NCBI GenBank assembly: GCA_027025555.1
Contig: JALVQN010000131.1
Coordinates: 1 to 33,134 of the forward strand
Origin: Desulfobacterales bacterium
GTDB lineage: Bacteria > Desulfobacterota > Desulfobacteria > Desulfobacterales > UBA2156
Direction of reading: 5' to 3'
Length of the DNA stretch: 33,134 nt
In this document: positions 1 through 6,895 of the stretch, piece after piece
Layout: each line of letters opens with the position of its first letter
Position numbering within the stretch: position 1 is the first letter of the stretch
The notes under the pieces: generated by a model
Databases searched by the model: none
The model's input: the letters and a program-made list of their open reading frames with translations, nothing else
Told to the model about the DNA's origin: nothing
Made by a program: the position numbers and the translations under genes

Positions 1-1161
1 CTCCCGGTTGTCCAGGCGGAGCCTGCAGCACATGGAACGGGCATCTTCCGGCGACATGTCCGAATTGATGAAATTGGAGAAGTAGGGGATGCCGTACTTT
101 CCGGTCATCTTCCAAATCCCCTCAAGGCGCGGGTTCTCCCAGTCGAAGTCTTTGGTGATGTTATAGGTGGGGATGGGAAAGGTGAAGACCCGTCCCTTGG
201 CGTCCCCTTCCATCATGATTTCGGCAAAGGCCTGATTGAAAAGGTCCATCTCGCCTTGAAATTCGGCGTAGGTCTCGGAATGAAAACGTCCGCCGGTGAT
301 GACCGGCTGGTCCTTGAGGGTGGCCGGTACGTGGAGGTCCATGGTGATGTTGGTGAAGGGCGTCTGAAATCCCACGCGGGTGGGGATATTGATGTTGAAG
401 ACGAACTCCTGGAGGGCCTGCTTGATTTCGGCATATTCCAGGCCGTCAAAACGGATGAAAGGGGCCAAAAGGGTGTCGAAATTGGAGATGGCCTGCGCTC
501 CGGCGGCTTCCCCCTGAAGGGTATAGAAGAAATTGACGATCTGACCCAGGGCCGACCGGAGGTGTTTGGGCGGCGCACTCTCCACCTTTCCCGGCACCCC
601 CCTGAATCCCTGCATGAGAAGATCCTGAAGGTCCCACCCCACACAGTAAACCGACAGGAGGCTCAGGTCATGGATGTGAAAATCCCCGTTCGTGTGGGCC
701 CTTCGGATATTGGGCGGATAGATCTTGTGAAGCCAGTAGTCCGAGGTGATATCAGAGGAAATATAGTTGTTCAACCCCTGGAGGGAATAGCACATGTTGC
801 TGTTTTCTTTGATCTTCCAGTCTTTCCTCTGGATATAATGGTCCACGAGATCCACATGGCTCCGGGTGGCCATGCGCCGGATCTGGGCATGCTGCTCCCG
901 ATAGAGGATATAGGCCTTGGCGGTTTTATAGTAAGGGGAATCCAAAAGGACGCGCTCCACGATGTCCTGGATTTCCTCCACTTCGGGCACGGGCCCGATG
1001 CGCAACTCATGGGCCAGGGTCAGGACGCGAAGCGTGAGCTTCTTGGCTTCCCGCTCATCGAATTCACCGGTGGCGTGGCCGGCCTTGGCGATGGCCGCCG
1101 TGATCTTCAACGCGTCAAACTCTACCCTGCGCCCGTTTCGTTTCCGGATCTCTTCAAACAT
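1..1161 (-). CDS. nrdD: Anaerobic (class III) ribonucleoside-triphosphate reductase, N-terminal part, cut by window edge
   Basis: Reduces ribonucleoside triphosphates to deoxy forms without oxygen by a glycyl/thiyl radical mechanism; cytoplasmic. I translated the minus strand by hand because the ORF track omits this edge-truncated frame: 387 codons stay open from an ATG at 1161 to base 1. Residues 1-90 (start MFEEIRKRNGRRVEFD) look like an ATP-cone. The class III core follows with NSNMCYSLQGLNNY, HTNGDFHIHDL and YCVGWDL, whose Cys173 is at the expected thiyl-radical position (close to Cys175 in E. coli). FDWENP and MCCRLRLDN (Cys378/379) come near the edge. The zinc-binding and glycyl-radical C-terminus, and any nrdG, would lie left of the window. 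An AGAGGTG ribosome binding site precedes the ATG. A promoter with NrdR-like boxes lies about 200 bases upstream. Family identity is secure. Confidence 0.95.
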   Translation of the reverse strand, partial: MFEEIRKRNGRRVEFDALKITAAIAKAGHATGEFDEREAKKLTLRVLTLAHELRIGPVPEVEEIQDIVERVLLDSPYYKTAKAYILYREQHAQIRRMATRSHVDLVDHYIQRKDWKIKENSNMCYSLQGLNNYISSDITSDYWLHKIYPPNIRRAHTNGDFHIHDLSLLSVYCVGWDLQDLLMQGFRGVPGKVESAPPKHLRSALGQIVNFFYTLQGEAAGAQAISNFDTLLAPFIRFDGLEYAEIKQALQEFVFNINIPTRVGFQTPFTNITMDLHVPATLKDQPVITGGRFHSETYAEFQGEMDLFNQAFAEIMMEGDAKGRVFTFPIPTYNITKDFDWENPRLEGIWKMTGKYGIPYFSNFINSDMSPEDARSMCCRLRLDNRE

Positions 1162-1204
1162 CGCGACACCTCTTCGTCTGTGGTTTGCCAGAATCGATTG
1201 AACG

Positions 1205-1250
1205 AAACAACAAACCCCCGGGGAAAGCAATTTTCAGAGCGTTGTTGTTT
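1205..1250 (-). other. Stem-loop in the nrdD 5' leader
   Basis: AAACAACAA (1205-1213) and TTGTTGTTT (1242-1250) are exact reverse complements separated by 28 bases, giving a 9-bp A/U-rich stem in the untranslated leader of nrdD. The loop holds a CCCCCGGGG self-complementary patch. I recognise no riboswitch class. Function unknown. Confidence 0.3.
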
Positions 1251-1351
1251 TGGTTTTAAACTGTTGTGGTGAGAACCGGACGGCACTCAATACAAAAGAT
1301 ATGATGGATTCGTGATCCCAGTCCCAGGCCGTCGCTGTAACGTGAGAATGC

Positions 1352-1380
1352 TGAATATCACAATATATTGTGCCTGTCAA
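1352..1380 (-). promoter_or_regulatory. Sigma-70-type promoter of nrdD
   Basis: On the minus strand TTGACA (1380-1375), a 17-base spacer and TATTCA (1357-1352) form a near-consensus promoter pointing at nrdD. Transcription should begin near 1345, giving a leader of about 185 nt. The spacer is almost filled by a palindrome resembling an NrdR box, so repressor binding would block polymerase. Based on consensus matching only. Confidence 0.7.
1359..1372. promoter_or_regulatory. NrdR-box-like perfect palindrome (proximal box)
   Basis: CACAATATATTGTG is a perfect 14-base palindrome matching the known NrdR-box pattern (acaCwAtATaTwGtgt). NrdR is the ATP/dATP-sensing repressor of ribonucleotide reductase genes. 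The box lies between the -35 and -10 elements of the nrdD promoter. No nrdR gene is in the window. Confidence 0.75.
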
Positions 1381-1388
1381 ACAAAAAG

Positions 1389-1402
1389 TTCAACATATTG
1401 GG
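1389..1402. promoter_or_regulatory. Second, weaker NrdR-box-like site (distal box)
   Basis: TTCAACATATTGGG matches the proximal palindrome at 10 of 14 positions. It is centred 30 bases away, close to the roughly three helical turns usual for tandem NrdR boxes. It lies just upstream of the -35 element. Spacing and context support it more than its sequence does. Confidence 0.5.
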
Positions 1403-1410
1403 TATGAGAT

Positions 1411-1433
1411 GAAAAACAGGGGGATTCCCCTGT
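1411..1433 (-). terminator. Rho-independent terminator after the chaN-like gene
   Basis: Reading the minus strand, ACAGGGG and CCCCTGT form a 7-bp stem with a 4-base loop (1433-1416), followed directly by a run of T. It begins about 20 bases past the stop of the ChaN-like gene and separates it from the nrdD promoter. Confidence 0.7.
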
Positions 1434-1455
1434 CTTGGAAGCTTTTTATTTTTTC

Positions 1456-2424
1456 CTAAGGGGTTATCCAGAGAAAGTCTGCAAAGGAGAGTTCCGCCCG
1501 GGAGGGGACCGCCACCGGACAGAGGGTTCGGAATGGAAGGCGGGTCCTTCTGAAGGCCCGGTCCGGGATGCCGAATTTCTTGATGATGTGTCCGTTTCCG
1601 GCCAAAACCACCATGGGATGGCCGTTCAGGTTCGAAGCGATGCGTTCGGCCATGGCCTCTTCCCAGACGCATTGGGCCGTGTAAAAATATTCGAAGTTCT
1701 CCCTTCCCGGGATTCGATGGCTTTTGAAAACTTTTTCCACATAGGCCCGGTGCGCCGGATTGGTGGTGTCGATCTTACGGGGGAGATGGCGTTTTTCCTC
1801 CGGGCTCAGGCTGTCAATGCCGCCGATGGCGATCTTTGCCGGCAGGTGAAAAGGGATGTTCAAACCGTAAAGCGGGATCCGGTTGTCCCGGATAAAAAGG
1901 AGGATATCCCGGTAAAGGTCAAAATCATACCTCCAGTTGGCGTACCAGTGGGTCTTTTCAAGGAAGGCGTCTTCTTCGAGGGCGCCTGCAGACCACAAAT
2001 TGAGGACCTCCTGATAGGTATGGTCGAACATTTCCATCCCCACCCGCAGGTCGGGGTGTCGCTGGAAGAGGGCCTTGAGGATTTTCAGCTGGATCCCGTG
2101 GTGCACGGGGTCCGTGTGCGCCTCCCCCACGTAGACGATCCGGACGCGCGCCAGATCCGCCACGAGGGTCTCAAAGTCCACGGGTCGGCCCGTCCGGCCG
2201 GATAAAATGGTGCCTGCCGGAAATCGCATGTTCAGATCCATGATGTAAAGCCCCTTGGACGACAGGGCGCATCCCAAAAGCCCCAGGGCCACCATGAAAC
2301 AAAGCCCCGCTGTAAATAGGCGGCCCTTGCCCCCTATTTCCGGTTTCTGACCTTTCTTCACAGACGCTGCACTTTCATCAGTGTTGCTTTTTTGCGGCAT
2401 TGCGCGTAAAAAGGGGGCATCCAC
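1456..2424 (-). CDS. ChaN-like haem-binding lipoprotein (DUF399 family)
   Basis: A 322-residue protein of the ChaN family, whose characterised members are surface or periplasmic haem-binding proteins tied to iron uptake. The motif IVYVGEAHTDPVHH near residue 95 and GNGHIIKKFGIP near the C-terminus are family hallmarks. A hydrophobic segment at 37-51 ends in a lipobox (LLGC, Cys52), so the mature protein should be lipid-anchored. The polar stretch before the hydrophobic core is unusually long at about 36 residues. The start at 2424 has a modest AAAGGT ribosome site; an in-frame ATG at 2400 would shorten the leader. No haem ABC transporter or TonB receptor is adjacent, so the haem role rests on family knowledge alone. 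A terminator follows the stop. Confidence 0.8.
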   Translation of the reverse strand: MDAPFLRAMPQKSNTDESAASVKKGQKPEIGGKGRLFTAGLCFMVALGLLGCALSSKGLYIMDLNMRFPAGTILSGRTGRPVDFETLVADLARVRIVYVGEAHTDPVHHGIQLKILKALFQRHPDLRVGMEMFDHTYQEVLNLWSAGALEEDAFLEKTHWYANWRYDFDLYRDILLFIRDNRIPLYGLNIPFHLPAKIAIGGIDSLSPEEKRHLPRKIDTTNPAHRAYVEKVFKSHRIPGRENFEYFYTAQCVWEEAMAERIASNLNGHPMVVLAGNGHIIKKFGIPDRAFRRTRLPFRTLCPVAVPSRAELSFADFLWITP

Positions 2425-2480
2425 TGTTGACCTTTAACAGGCCCTGCCATCGGGGCCAACGATGGGGAGCTTGGCTGCCC

Positions 2481-2738
2481 GTGGGTCTGGAAAAGAGCCC
2501 GGTCTTCAGACGGGCCATCATTCCCTGGTATGACCGGACACCGCTGTGCCTGATTCTCATGGCGGCCATGGCGGGCGTGTTTTTATTCGCCCTTGCCGGC
2601 ATCGGGGTTTCCCTTGAAGCAGAGCCTTCCAGAGGCGTCCTCTGGGTCCCGGTGGTGCTTTTGCTGTTGAGCGCGACCGTCATGGTGTCCCTCTTTTTTC
2701 GCCTCCTTCGGCGGTATCTCAGGCGTCTTCCCGAATGA
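2481..2738 (+). CDS. Small two-TM conserved membrane protein, function unknown
   Basis: A roughly 85-residue inner-membrane protein. After a short basic N-terminus with FRRAIIPWYD come two hydrophobic segments (about residues 22-43 and 52-74) and an arginine-rich tail (RLLRRYLRRLPE) that should lie in the cytoplasm. The RAIIPWYD motif resembles short hypothetical proteins I associate with deltaproteobacterial genomes, but I cannot name a function. The ORF track begins at a TTG at 2400, inside the divergent chaN-like gene. I prefer the GTG at 2481, which has GGGGAG about 10 bases upstream. The 3' end overlaps the convergent Nudix gene by 20 bases. Confidence 0.6.
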   Translation: MGLEKSPVFRRAIIPWYDRTPLCLILMAAMAGVFLFALAGIGVSLEAEPSRGVLWVPVVLLLLSATVMVSLFFRLLRRYLRRLPE

Positions 2739-3354
2739 GGCGTTTGTCTGGTTGAGCCCGAGCCGGACCCGATGGAAAGGCCGGGTAGAGCCGTTCGAGG
2801 AAAAAGTGAAGGATCTTGCCGGTCACGCCCCAGATCCGCACCCCCTGGATGGGATAGACCAACTCCTGAACATCCGGCAAACGGTCATGGTATCCCCGGG
2901 CCAGGTGGATCTGAAACAAGGCGAAAAGGGGAAGTTGAAGGACCCGCGCAATTTCGGCCTTGTCGAAGCTTAAGATGTTCCGGCCCTTCCAGATCCCCGC
3001 AAAGACCTCGATGTCCTTGTTGTTGATGGTTTGAAAGTGCCCCAGGGAACCGATATACCGGATCTCCTTTCTGGGGATACCCAACTCTTCTTCCACCTCC
3101 CGGAAAGCGGCCTCCAAGGGGGTGGCGTCCCTTTCGTCCACGTGACCTCCCGGAAGGGCCACCTGGTTGCGCCAGGGGTACCCTTTGGTGTCGGTTTTCA
3201 GTACCGCCAACAGGTGCGGATTCAAGGGGTTGAACAGGAGGAGGAAGACGGCCGTGGCGTCAAAACCCTTCCCCCCGGGCCGAAGGCGCGGTCGTGTCTT
3301 TCGGAGGATGCGCTCCACCGTGGAAAGCGCCACGGCCGCCTTCTCTGCGTCCAT
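2719..3354 (-). CDS. Nudix hydrolase, CoA-pyrophosphatase-like
   Basis: A 211-residue Nudix protein likely to split CoA or a related nucleotide into 4'-phosphopantetheine and 3',5'-ADP. LPGGHVDERD followed by FREVEEELGI (about residues 67-93) carries the Nudix catalytic helix with REVEEELG. The spacing and the upstream LLAVLKT...RNQVALPGG segment resemble the CoA-specific NuCoA subgroup (NudL/YeaB-like), so the substrate is inferred. It is third in a minus-strand group behind ccdA and a thioredoxin, 18 bases from the thioredoxin stop. The ATG at 3354 has no clear ribosome site; a GTG seven codons in has AAGG a few bases upstream. Its tail overlaps the convergent membrane-protein gene. Confidence 0.82.
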   Translation of the reverse strand: MDAEKAAVALSTVERILRKTRPRLRPGGKGFDATAVFLLLFNPLNPHLLAVLKTDTKGYPWRNQVALPGGHVDERDATPLEAAFREVEEELGIPRKEIRYIGSLGHFQTINNKDIEVFAGIWKGRNILSFDKAEIARVLQLPLFALFQIHLARGYHDRLPDVQELVYPIQGVRIWGVTGKILHFFLERLYPAFPSGPARAQPDKRLIREDA

Positions 3355-3372
3355 GGGAGGGAGGCCCCGGCT

Positions 3373-3849
3373 TCACCGGCCTTTGAGAAAGGTCTTCAGG
3401 CTCATGGTCTTGTAACTGTCGCTTTGGATATATTGCAGGGTGGCAATGAGATCCTTGGCCGAGATGAACCCCGGCCTTTGCCCGATGGGGTCTCCTGTTT
3501 CAGCAATGAAAAAGGCCGTGGGAAGCCCCCGCACACCGTATCGGGAGGCCACCCGGGGTTCCCGGTCATAATCGATCTTGATGCTGATGAAACGGCTGTT
3601 CAGGTAATCAATGACCTGGGGGTCCACAAAGGTCTCTTTGGCCATCTTGGTACAGTAGCCGCACCATTTGGCCCAGAAATATAAAAAGACCTTTTTCCCC
3701 TGTTCCTTGCTCAACGCCATGCCCTCCGAATAATCGTGCCAGAGGATGGACGAAGCGCTTTTCGATTCCGTAGAAAATGCGGGTGCAAAGCACAAGAAAA
3801 TGAAAGGCAGGATGAAAAAGACCGTCCATTTCTTTTTTTTCTGGAACAT
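3373..3849 (-). CDS. Periplasmic thioredoxin-fold protein (CGYC)
   Basis: A 158-residue exported thiol-disulfide protein. A basic start (KKKKW) and hydrophobic stretch (about residues 9-25, ending near APAFS) form a signal peptide or anchor. The thioredoxin domain contains WAKWCGYC, with active cysteines at about 63 and 66, and the cis-proline loop GLPT near 108-111. It resembles the secreted thioredoxin_7 / DsbD-C-like group. It starts two bases after the ccdA stop, and the CcdA product could supply its electrons. The track uses an upstream GTG (3855); I prefer the ATG at 3849, with GAGG six bases upstream overlapping the ccdA stop. Likely roles are periplasmic disulfide reduction or cytochrome c maturation, but no cytochrome gene is adjacent. 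Confidence 0.85.
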   Translation of the reverse strand: MFQKKKKWTVFFILPFIFLCFAPAFSTESKSASSILWHDYSEGMALSKEQGKKVFLYFWAKWCGYCTKMAKETFVDPQVIDYLNSRFISIKIDYDREPRVASRYGVRGLPTAFFIAETGDPIGQRPGFISAKDLIATLQYIQSDSYKTMSLKTFLKGR

Positions 3850-3851
3850 GG

Positions 3852-4553
3852 TCACCTCGAAAAGTCTAACAGACTCAGTTTGTTGGTTATCAGAAGCAGT
3901 CCCATACCGATCAGAAGCACCCCGGCGGCCGGGTTGATGTATCGCATGGCCTTTTGTGTCTTCCGGAGCATCGATAAAAAGACAGGGATGAACGCCGAAA
4001 GGATTAAAAAAGGGATGGCCATCCCGGCCGCGTAAACCCCGAGAAGGAGGATCCCTTCCAACACCGTGTTCTGGTTTCCCGCCAGAATCAATATGGACCC
4101 GAGCAAAGGGCCGATGCAGGGACTCCAGCCCGTTCCGAAGGCCATCCCCACCACCATGGTCCCCAGGGCATGGGCGGGTTTCGTTTTGAGGTGGGCCCGC
4201 TTTTCGAACTCAAGCAATGGTATTCGAAAGAGCCCGGCAAGGTGGATCCCGAAAAGAAGGATCAAGACACCCCCGATGATCCGGACCAGGTCCTTGTGCG
4301 CAAAGAGAAGCCCCCCAAGAAAGGAGGCGGAAGCGCCCATGAGGATGAAGACCAGGGAAAAGCCGGAGACGAAAGCGAGCGTGGCCGTCAACACCCGCCG
4401 ACGGACGGCCTTTTCGTGGTCCGTGAGTTCTTCCAGGGACAAGCCGGTGATGAACGTGAAGTACGCCGGCACCAGAGGCAGAACACAAGGCGATATAAAG
4501 GATAACAGCCCTGCAAAAAGGGCGGCGGGGTAGGAAACGGTTTCAGTCAGCAT
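3852..4553 (-). CDS. ccdA: CcdA/DsbD-type cytochrome c biogenesis transmembrane protein
   Basis: A 233-residue inner-membrane protein with about six hydrophobic segments, which in this family carries reducing equivalents from cytoplasmic thioredoxin to periplasmic acceptors. The paired membrane cysteines appear as SPCVLPLVPAYF near residue 24 and TGWSPCIGP near 147, the standard CcdA arrangement. Length matches CcdA rather than full DsbD. The track starts at a TTG (4556); I use the adjacent ATG at 4553. No strong ribosome site is seen. A good promoter lies about 130 bases upstream, and a periplasmic thioredoxin follows immediately, so the pair likely acts as a two-part DsbD-like system. Confidence 0.9.
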   Translation of the reverse strand: MLTETVSYPAALFAGLLSFISPCVLPLVPAYFTFITGLSLEELTDHEKAVRRRVLTATLAFVSGFSLVFILMGASASFLGGLLFAHKDLVRIIGGVLILLFGIHLAGLFRIPLLEFEKRAHLKTKPAHALGTMVVGMAFGTGWSPCIGPLLGSILILAGNQNTVLEGILLLGVYAAGMAIPFLILSAFIPVFLSMLRKTQKAMRYINPAAGVLLIGMGLLLITNKLSLLDFSR

Positions 4554-4605
4554 CAAAGGGCGCTTTCAAGAAAACGGGCATGGTCCTTGGTGCATTCTTT
4601 TTGTG

Positions 4606-4630
4606 GGGCGCCGGGTCCTCAGCGGCGCCC
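4606..4630 (-). other. GC-rich hairpin in the ccdA 5' leader
   Basis: GGGCGCC (4606-4612) and GGCGCCC (4624-4630) pair exactly around an 11-base loop within the transcribed leader of ccdA. There is no adjacent T-run on the minus strand, so it is not a standard terminator. It may be an mRNA-stability or attenuation element; function unknown. Confidence 0.3.
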
Positions 4631-4687
4631 TCCAAGGCAAAGGGCCCATACCAGACATAAATTGTTAAATCCGACTCAATCAAAAGG

Positions 4688-4715
4688 AATATATATAGTC
4701 TAGCGTTTTTGTCAA
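4688..4715 (-). promoter_or_regulatory. Sigma-70-type promoter of the ccdA-thioredoxin-Nudix group
   Basis: On the minus strand TTGACA (4715-4710), a 16-base spacer and TATATT (4693-4688) form a near-consensus promoter in the otherwise empty interval between proC and ccdA. Expected start is near 4681, giving a leader of about 125 nt. Confidence 0.65.
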
Positions 4716-4799
4716 TTTAAACCCCCTGGGGAGGCACGCTTGAGGCGGCCCCCTTTGATGTCGATGGGGAATGCTTTGCTCGGGCGGGTCAGGCCCGGT

Positions 4800-5663
4800 T
4801 CACCGGCTGAGGGCTTGGGCACGCCGTCTTGCCGCCCCGATGGCTTTGATGATAAAATGGCCCACGCGGCCTTGCTCCATGACCTCAAGGGCCGCTTCCG
4901 TGGTCCCGCCGGGAGAGGTGACGCGCCTTCGGAGTTCCTCCGGGGAGGCCGCCTGCTCATCAAGGAGCGCCAGGGCCCCGCGAAACGTTTCCAGGGTCAA
5001 TCGTCTGGCAGCCTGTTTGCCCAGGCCGATCCGGGTGCCTCCTTCGATCATGGCCTCGATGAAGTAGAAGACGTAGGCAGGCCCCGACCCGGAGAGAGCG
5101 GTGACCGCATCCAGGTCCTTTTCGGCAAATTCCATGACGCACCCGATGGAAGAAAGGATCTTCCGGGTGGTTACGATGTCGTTTCGGGTGGCGTACCGGT
5201 TGGGGCTCATGCCGCTGATCCCTTTGAGGACCTGGGCAGGGGTATTGGGCATCACCCGGATGATGGGGAGACGCTTTTTACCGGTTTCGGACAACGGGGC
5301 ATAGAGGCGACGCTCCAGGGTGTTGAGGGGGATCCCCGCCGCAATGGAGATGAGCAGCTTTTTTTGCCGGTGTGTGGGCCCCAGCCCCTCAGCGATTTCG
5401 GAAAGCACGGCATCCATTTGCTGGGGTTTCACCGCAAAAAGGATCACACGGCACTCCGAAAAGATTCTCAAATTCTTGGTTGTCGTCTCGATGGAATAGA
5501 TTTTTTTCAGTTTTTTCAGGCGTTTTGTGTCCACATCGGAAACGAGGAGGGCCGAAGGATCCACGGCCTCCGACCGGATCAGGGCCCCGATGAAGGCTTC
5601 CGCCATGTTTCCTCCACCGATGAATCCCATGCGCTGCGCGGGCTTGAGAATCTTTAACGTCAT
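4800..5663 (-). CDS. proC: Pyrroline-5-carboxylate reductase
   Basis: Catalyses the last step of proline synthesis, NAD(P)H-dependent reduction of 1-pyrroline-5-carboxylate; cytoplasmic. The 287-residue length is normal. The N-terminal Rossmann motif GFIGGGNMAEAFIGAL (about 13-28), ILFAVKPQQ (about 75), RVMPNTPAQV (about 136-145) and the C-terminal DAVTALSGSGPAYVF and VTSPGGTTEAAL signatures are all present. The ATG at 5663 has an AAAAGG site about nine bases upstream. It stands alone: ccdA begins 246 bases downstream behind its own promoter, and yggT is divergent upstream. Confidence 0.95.
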   Translation of the reverse strand: MTLKILKPAQRMGFIGGGNMAEAFIGALIRSEAVDPSALLVSDVDTKRLKKLKKIYSIETTTKNLRIFSECRVILFAVKPQQMDAVLSEIAEGLGPTHRQKKLLISIAAGIPLNTLERRLYAPLSETGKKRLPIIRVMPNTPAQVLKGISGMSPNRYATRNDIVTTRKILSSIGCVMEFAEKDLDAVTALSGSGPAYVFYFIEAMIEGGTRIGLGKQAARRLTLETFRGALALLDEQAASPEELRRRVTSPGGTTEAALEVMEQGRVGHFIIKAIGAARRRAQALSR

Positions 5664-5700
5664 GATTGCATTGCCTTTTCGAGATAGGGTTGCGGAGTCT

Positions 5701-5730
5701 CTTTTACGATGCGGCCGCCCCCTGTGTCAA
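5701..5730 (-). promoter_or_regulatory. Possible promoter of proC
   Basis: On the minus strand TTGACA (5730-5725) is followed after 18 bases by TAAAAG (5706-5701). The -35 is perfect but the -10 is weak. It sits about 40 bases upstream of the proC start. Tentative. Confidence 0.4.
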
Positions 5731-5761
5731 CGGCCCCGGAGCCGGGTATGAATGAAAGATC

Positions 5762-5789
5762 TTGACTTATTCCCCATAGTATACATAAT
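5762..5789 (+). promoter_or_regulatory. Sigma-70-type promoter of the yggT-divIVA-pilT group
   Basis: TTGACT (5762-5767), a 16-base spacer and CATAAT (5784-5789) form a good promoter directed at yggT, divergent from proC. The expected start, near 5796, falls inside an inverted repeat (ATGGCGG 5792-5798, CCGCCAT 5809-5815), which could be an operator or a 5' hairpin. Confidence 0.55.
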
Positions 5790-5989
5790 CGATGGCGGGT
5801 CTGTCTTTCCGCCATAAAGAAGAATTTATAGACATCAAAGCGTTGAATCGGGCAAAAAGCGAAGAAGATCCCTCCTTGCTGCGGCTTCCGATGAGGGCAA
5901 GGGAAAAGCGGCCATGGGATTGGGATCCGCCTTAACCGCCCAGGCGCGGGTTTGAAAGAACACCAAAGATAAAGGATATCTCAAAAAAG
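5790..5989 (+). other. Leader region of yggT with two small inverted repeats
   Basis: The 326-base proC-yggT gap holds no convincing ORF. After the promoter there is an inverted repeat at 5792-5815, and a second hairpin (CCTTGC 5874-5879, GCAAGG 5897-5902) in what should be an untranslated leader of about 190 nt. I recognise no riboswitch family. Confidence 0.3.
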
Positions 5990-6289
5990 ATGTATATTTT
6001 CGGGTACTTGTTGATGGGGATCGCCAAGGTCATGGATATTGTGCTCCTTTTGTTCATGTGGATCGTTATCATACGGGCCGTGCTGTCCTGGGTCAACCCC
6101 GATCCCTTCAACCCCATTGTTCGGTTCATCCATAACATCACCGAGCCGATATTGTATCCGATCCGCTCCAGGCTGCCGGTGGGTTTCGGGGGCTTCGACC
6201 TGTCCCCCGTGGTGGTATTTTTGGCCGTGATATTCCTTCGAACCTTTCTTGTCAGCTCCCTGATGCGGCTTTCTGCTGGCCTGTTGTGA
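5990..6289 (+). CDS. YggT-family integral membrane protein
   Basis: A 99-residue inner-membrane protein of the YggT family. Two hydrophobic regions (about residues 3-32 and 72-97) flank the signature IRAVLSWVNPDPFNPIVRF and TEPILYPIRSRLP. Homologues are linked to osmotic stress, membrane organisation and, near ftsZ/divIVA in Gram-positives and cyanobacteria, to division or nucleoid distribution; the molecular function is not settled. AAAGGAT lies about 12 bases before the ATG. It is followed after 30 bases by divIVA, a conserved neighbourhood (yggT next to divIVA) that supports both calls. Confidence 0.88.
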   Translation: MYIFGYLLMGIAKVMDIVLLLFMWIVIIRAVLSWVNPDPFNPIVRFIHNITEPILYPIRSRLPVGFGGFDLSPVVVFLAVIFLRTFLVSSLMRLSAGLL

Positions 6290-6319
6290 CGCCAATCGGT
6301 TGACGAAAAGGAGGCACCC

Positions 6320-6829
6320 ATGGGAATCACCCCCGCCGACATCCAGGCAAAACAGTTTCGAGTCCGGTTCAGGGGTTTCGATGTCCGGGAAGTGGACGCC
6401 TTCCTGGAAGAGATGGCCCAGGCCTTTCAAGCCCTGATTCAGGCCAATGAGAAGCTGAAAAAAGAGCTTCAAATCTTCAAAGGGGAAATCGCCCGCCAAA
6501 AGGAACGGGAAAAGACCTACGAGAAGGCGCTGGCCACTTCCCAGAAGCTCCTGGATCAGATGAAGGAAAACGCCCGGAAGTCGGCGGAACTCATCATTTC
6601 CGACGCAGAGGTCAAGGCCGAGAAGATGCTCAATCGCGCCCACAACCGCCTGGCTCAGCTCCATGAGGATATCGCCGAATTGAAGCGGCAACGGATGCAG
6701 ATCGAAGTCCAGATCCGGTCCATCCTGGAAGCCCATGCCAAGCTTTTGGATATGGAGCGGGAAGGGATGCAGGCCATGGACGAGGAAGACGACAAATTGA
6801 AAGTGCTCAAGCCGTCCAAGGGCGCCTAA
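6320..6829 (+). CDS. divIVA: DivIVA-domain coiled-coil protein
   Basis: A 169-residue DivIVA-family protein. Family members sense negative membrane curvature at poles and septa and recruit partners. The N-terminal GITPADIQAKQFRVRFRGFD (about 2-21) matches the membrane-binding DivIVA domain, followed by DVREVDAFLEEMAQAF and a long charged coiled coil to about residue 150. The tail is acidic (MDEEDDKLK). A textbook AGGAGG site is present seven bases before the ATG. The gene sits between yggT and pilT, so polar placement of the pilus machinery is an attractive but unproven role. DivIVA proteins are best studied in Gram-positives but also occur in deltaproteobacteria. Confidence 0.9.
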   Translation: MGITPADIQAKQFRVRFRGFDVREVDAFLEEMAQAFQALIQANEKLKKELQIFKGEIARQKEREKTYEKALATSQKLLDQMKENARKSAELIISDAEVKAEKMLNRAHNRLAQLHEDIAELKRQRMQIEVQIRSILEAHAKLLDMEREGMQAMDEEDDKLKVLKPSKGA

Positions 6830-6895
6830 GGCACCTGCGGACGGCCCCCGTGTTCCGGCGTCAACGAAGAAACGCATGGACAAAGGAAAGATTCG

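Noticed and set aside
256-1272. 338-residue plus-strand ORF
   Set aside because: It is antisense to nrdD, whose family motifs run uninterrupted on the other strand. The plus frame shows no recognisable domain and is a high-GC shadow.
4720-4799. Possible terminator of proC
   Set aside because: Only short GC stems with no T-run on the minus strand; not enough to call.
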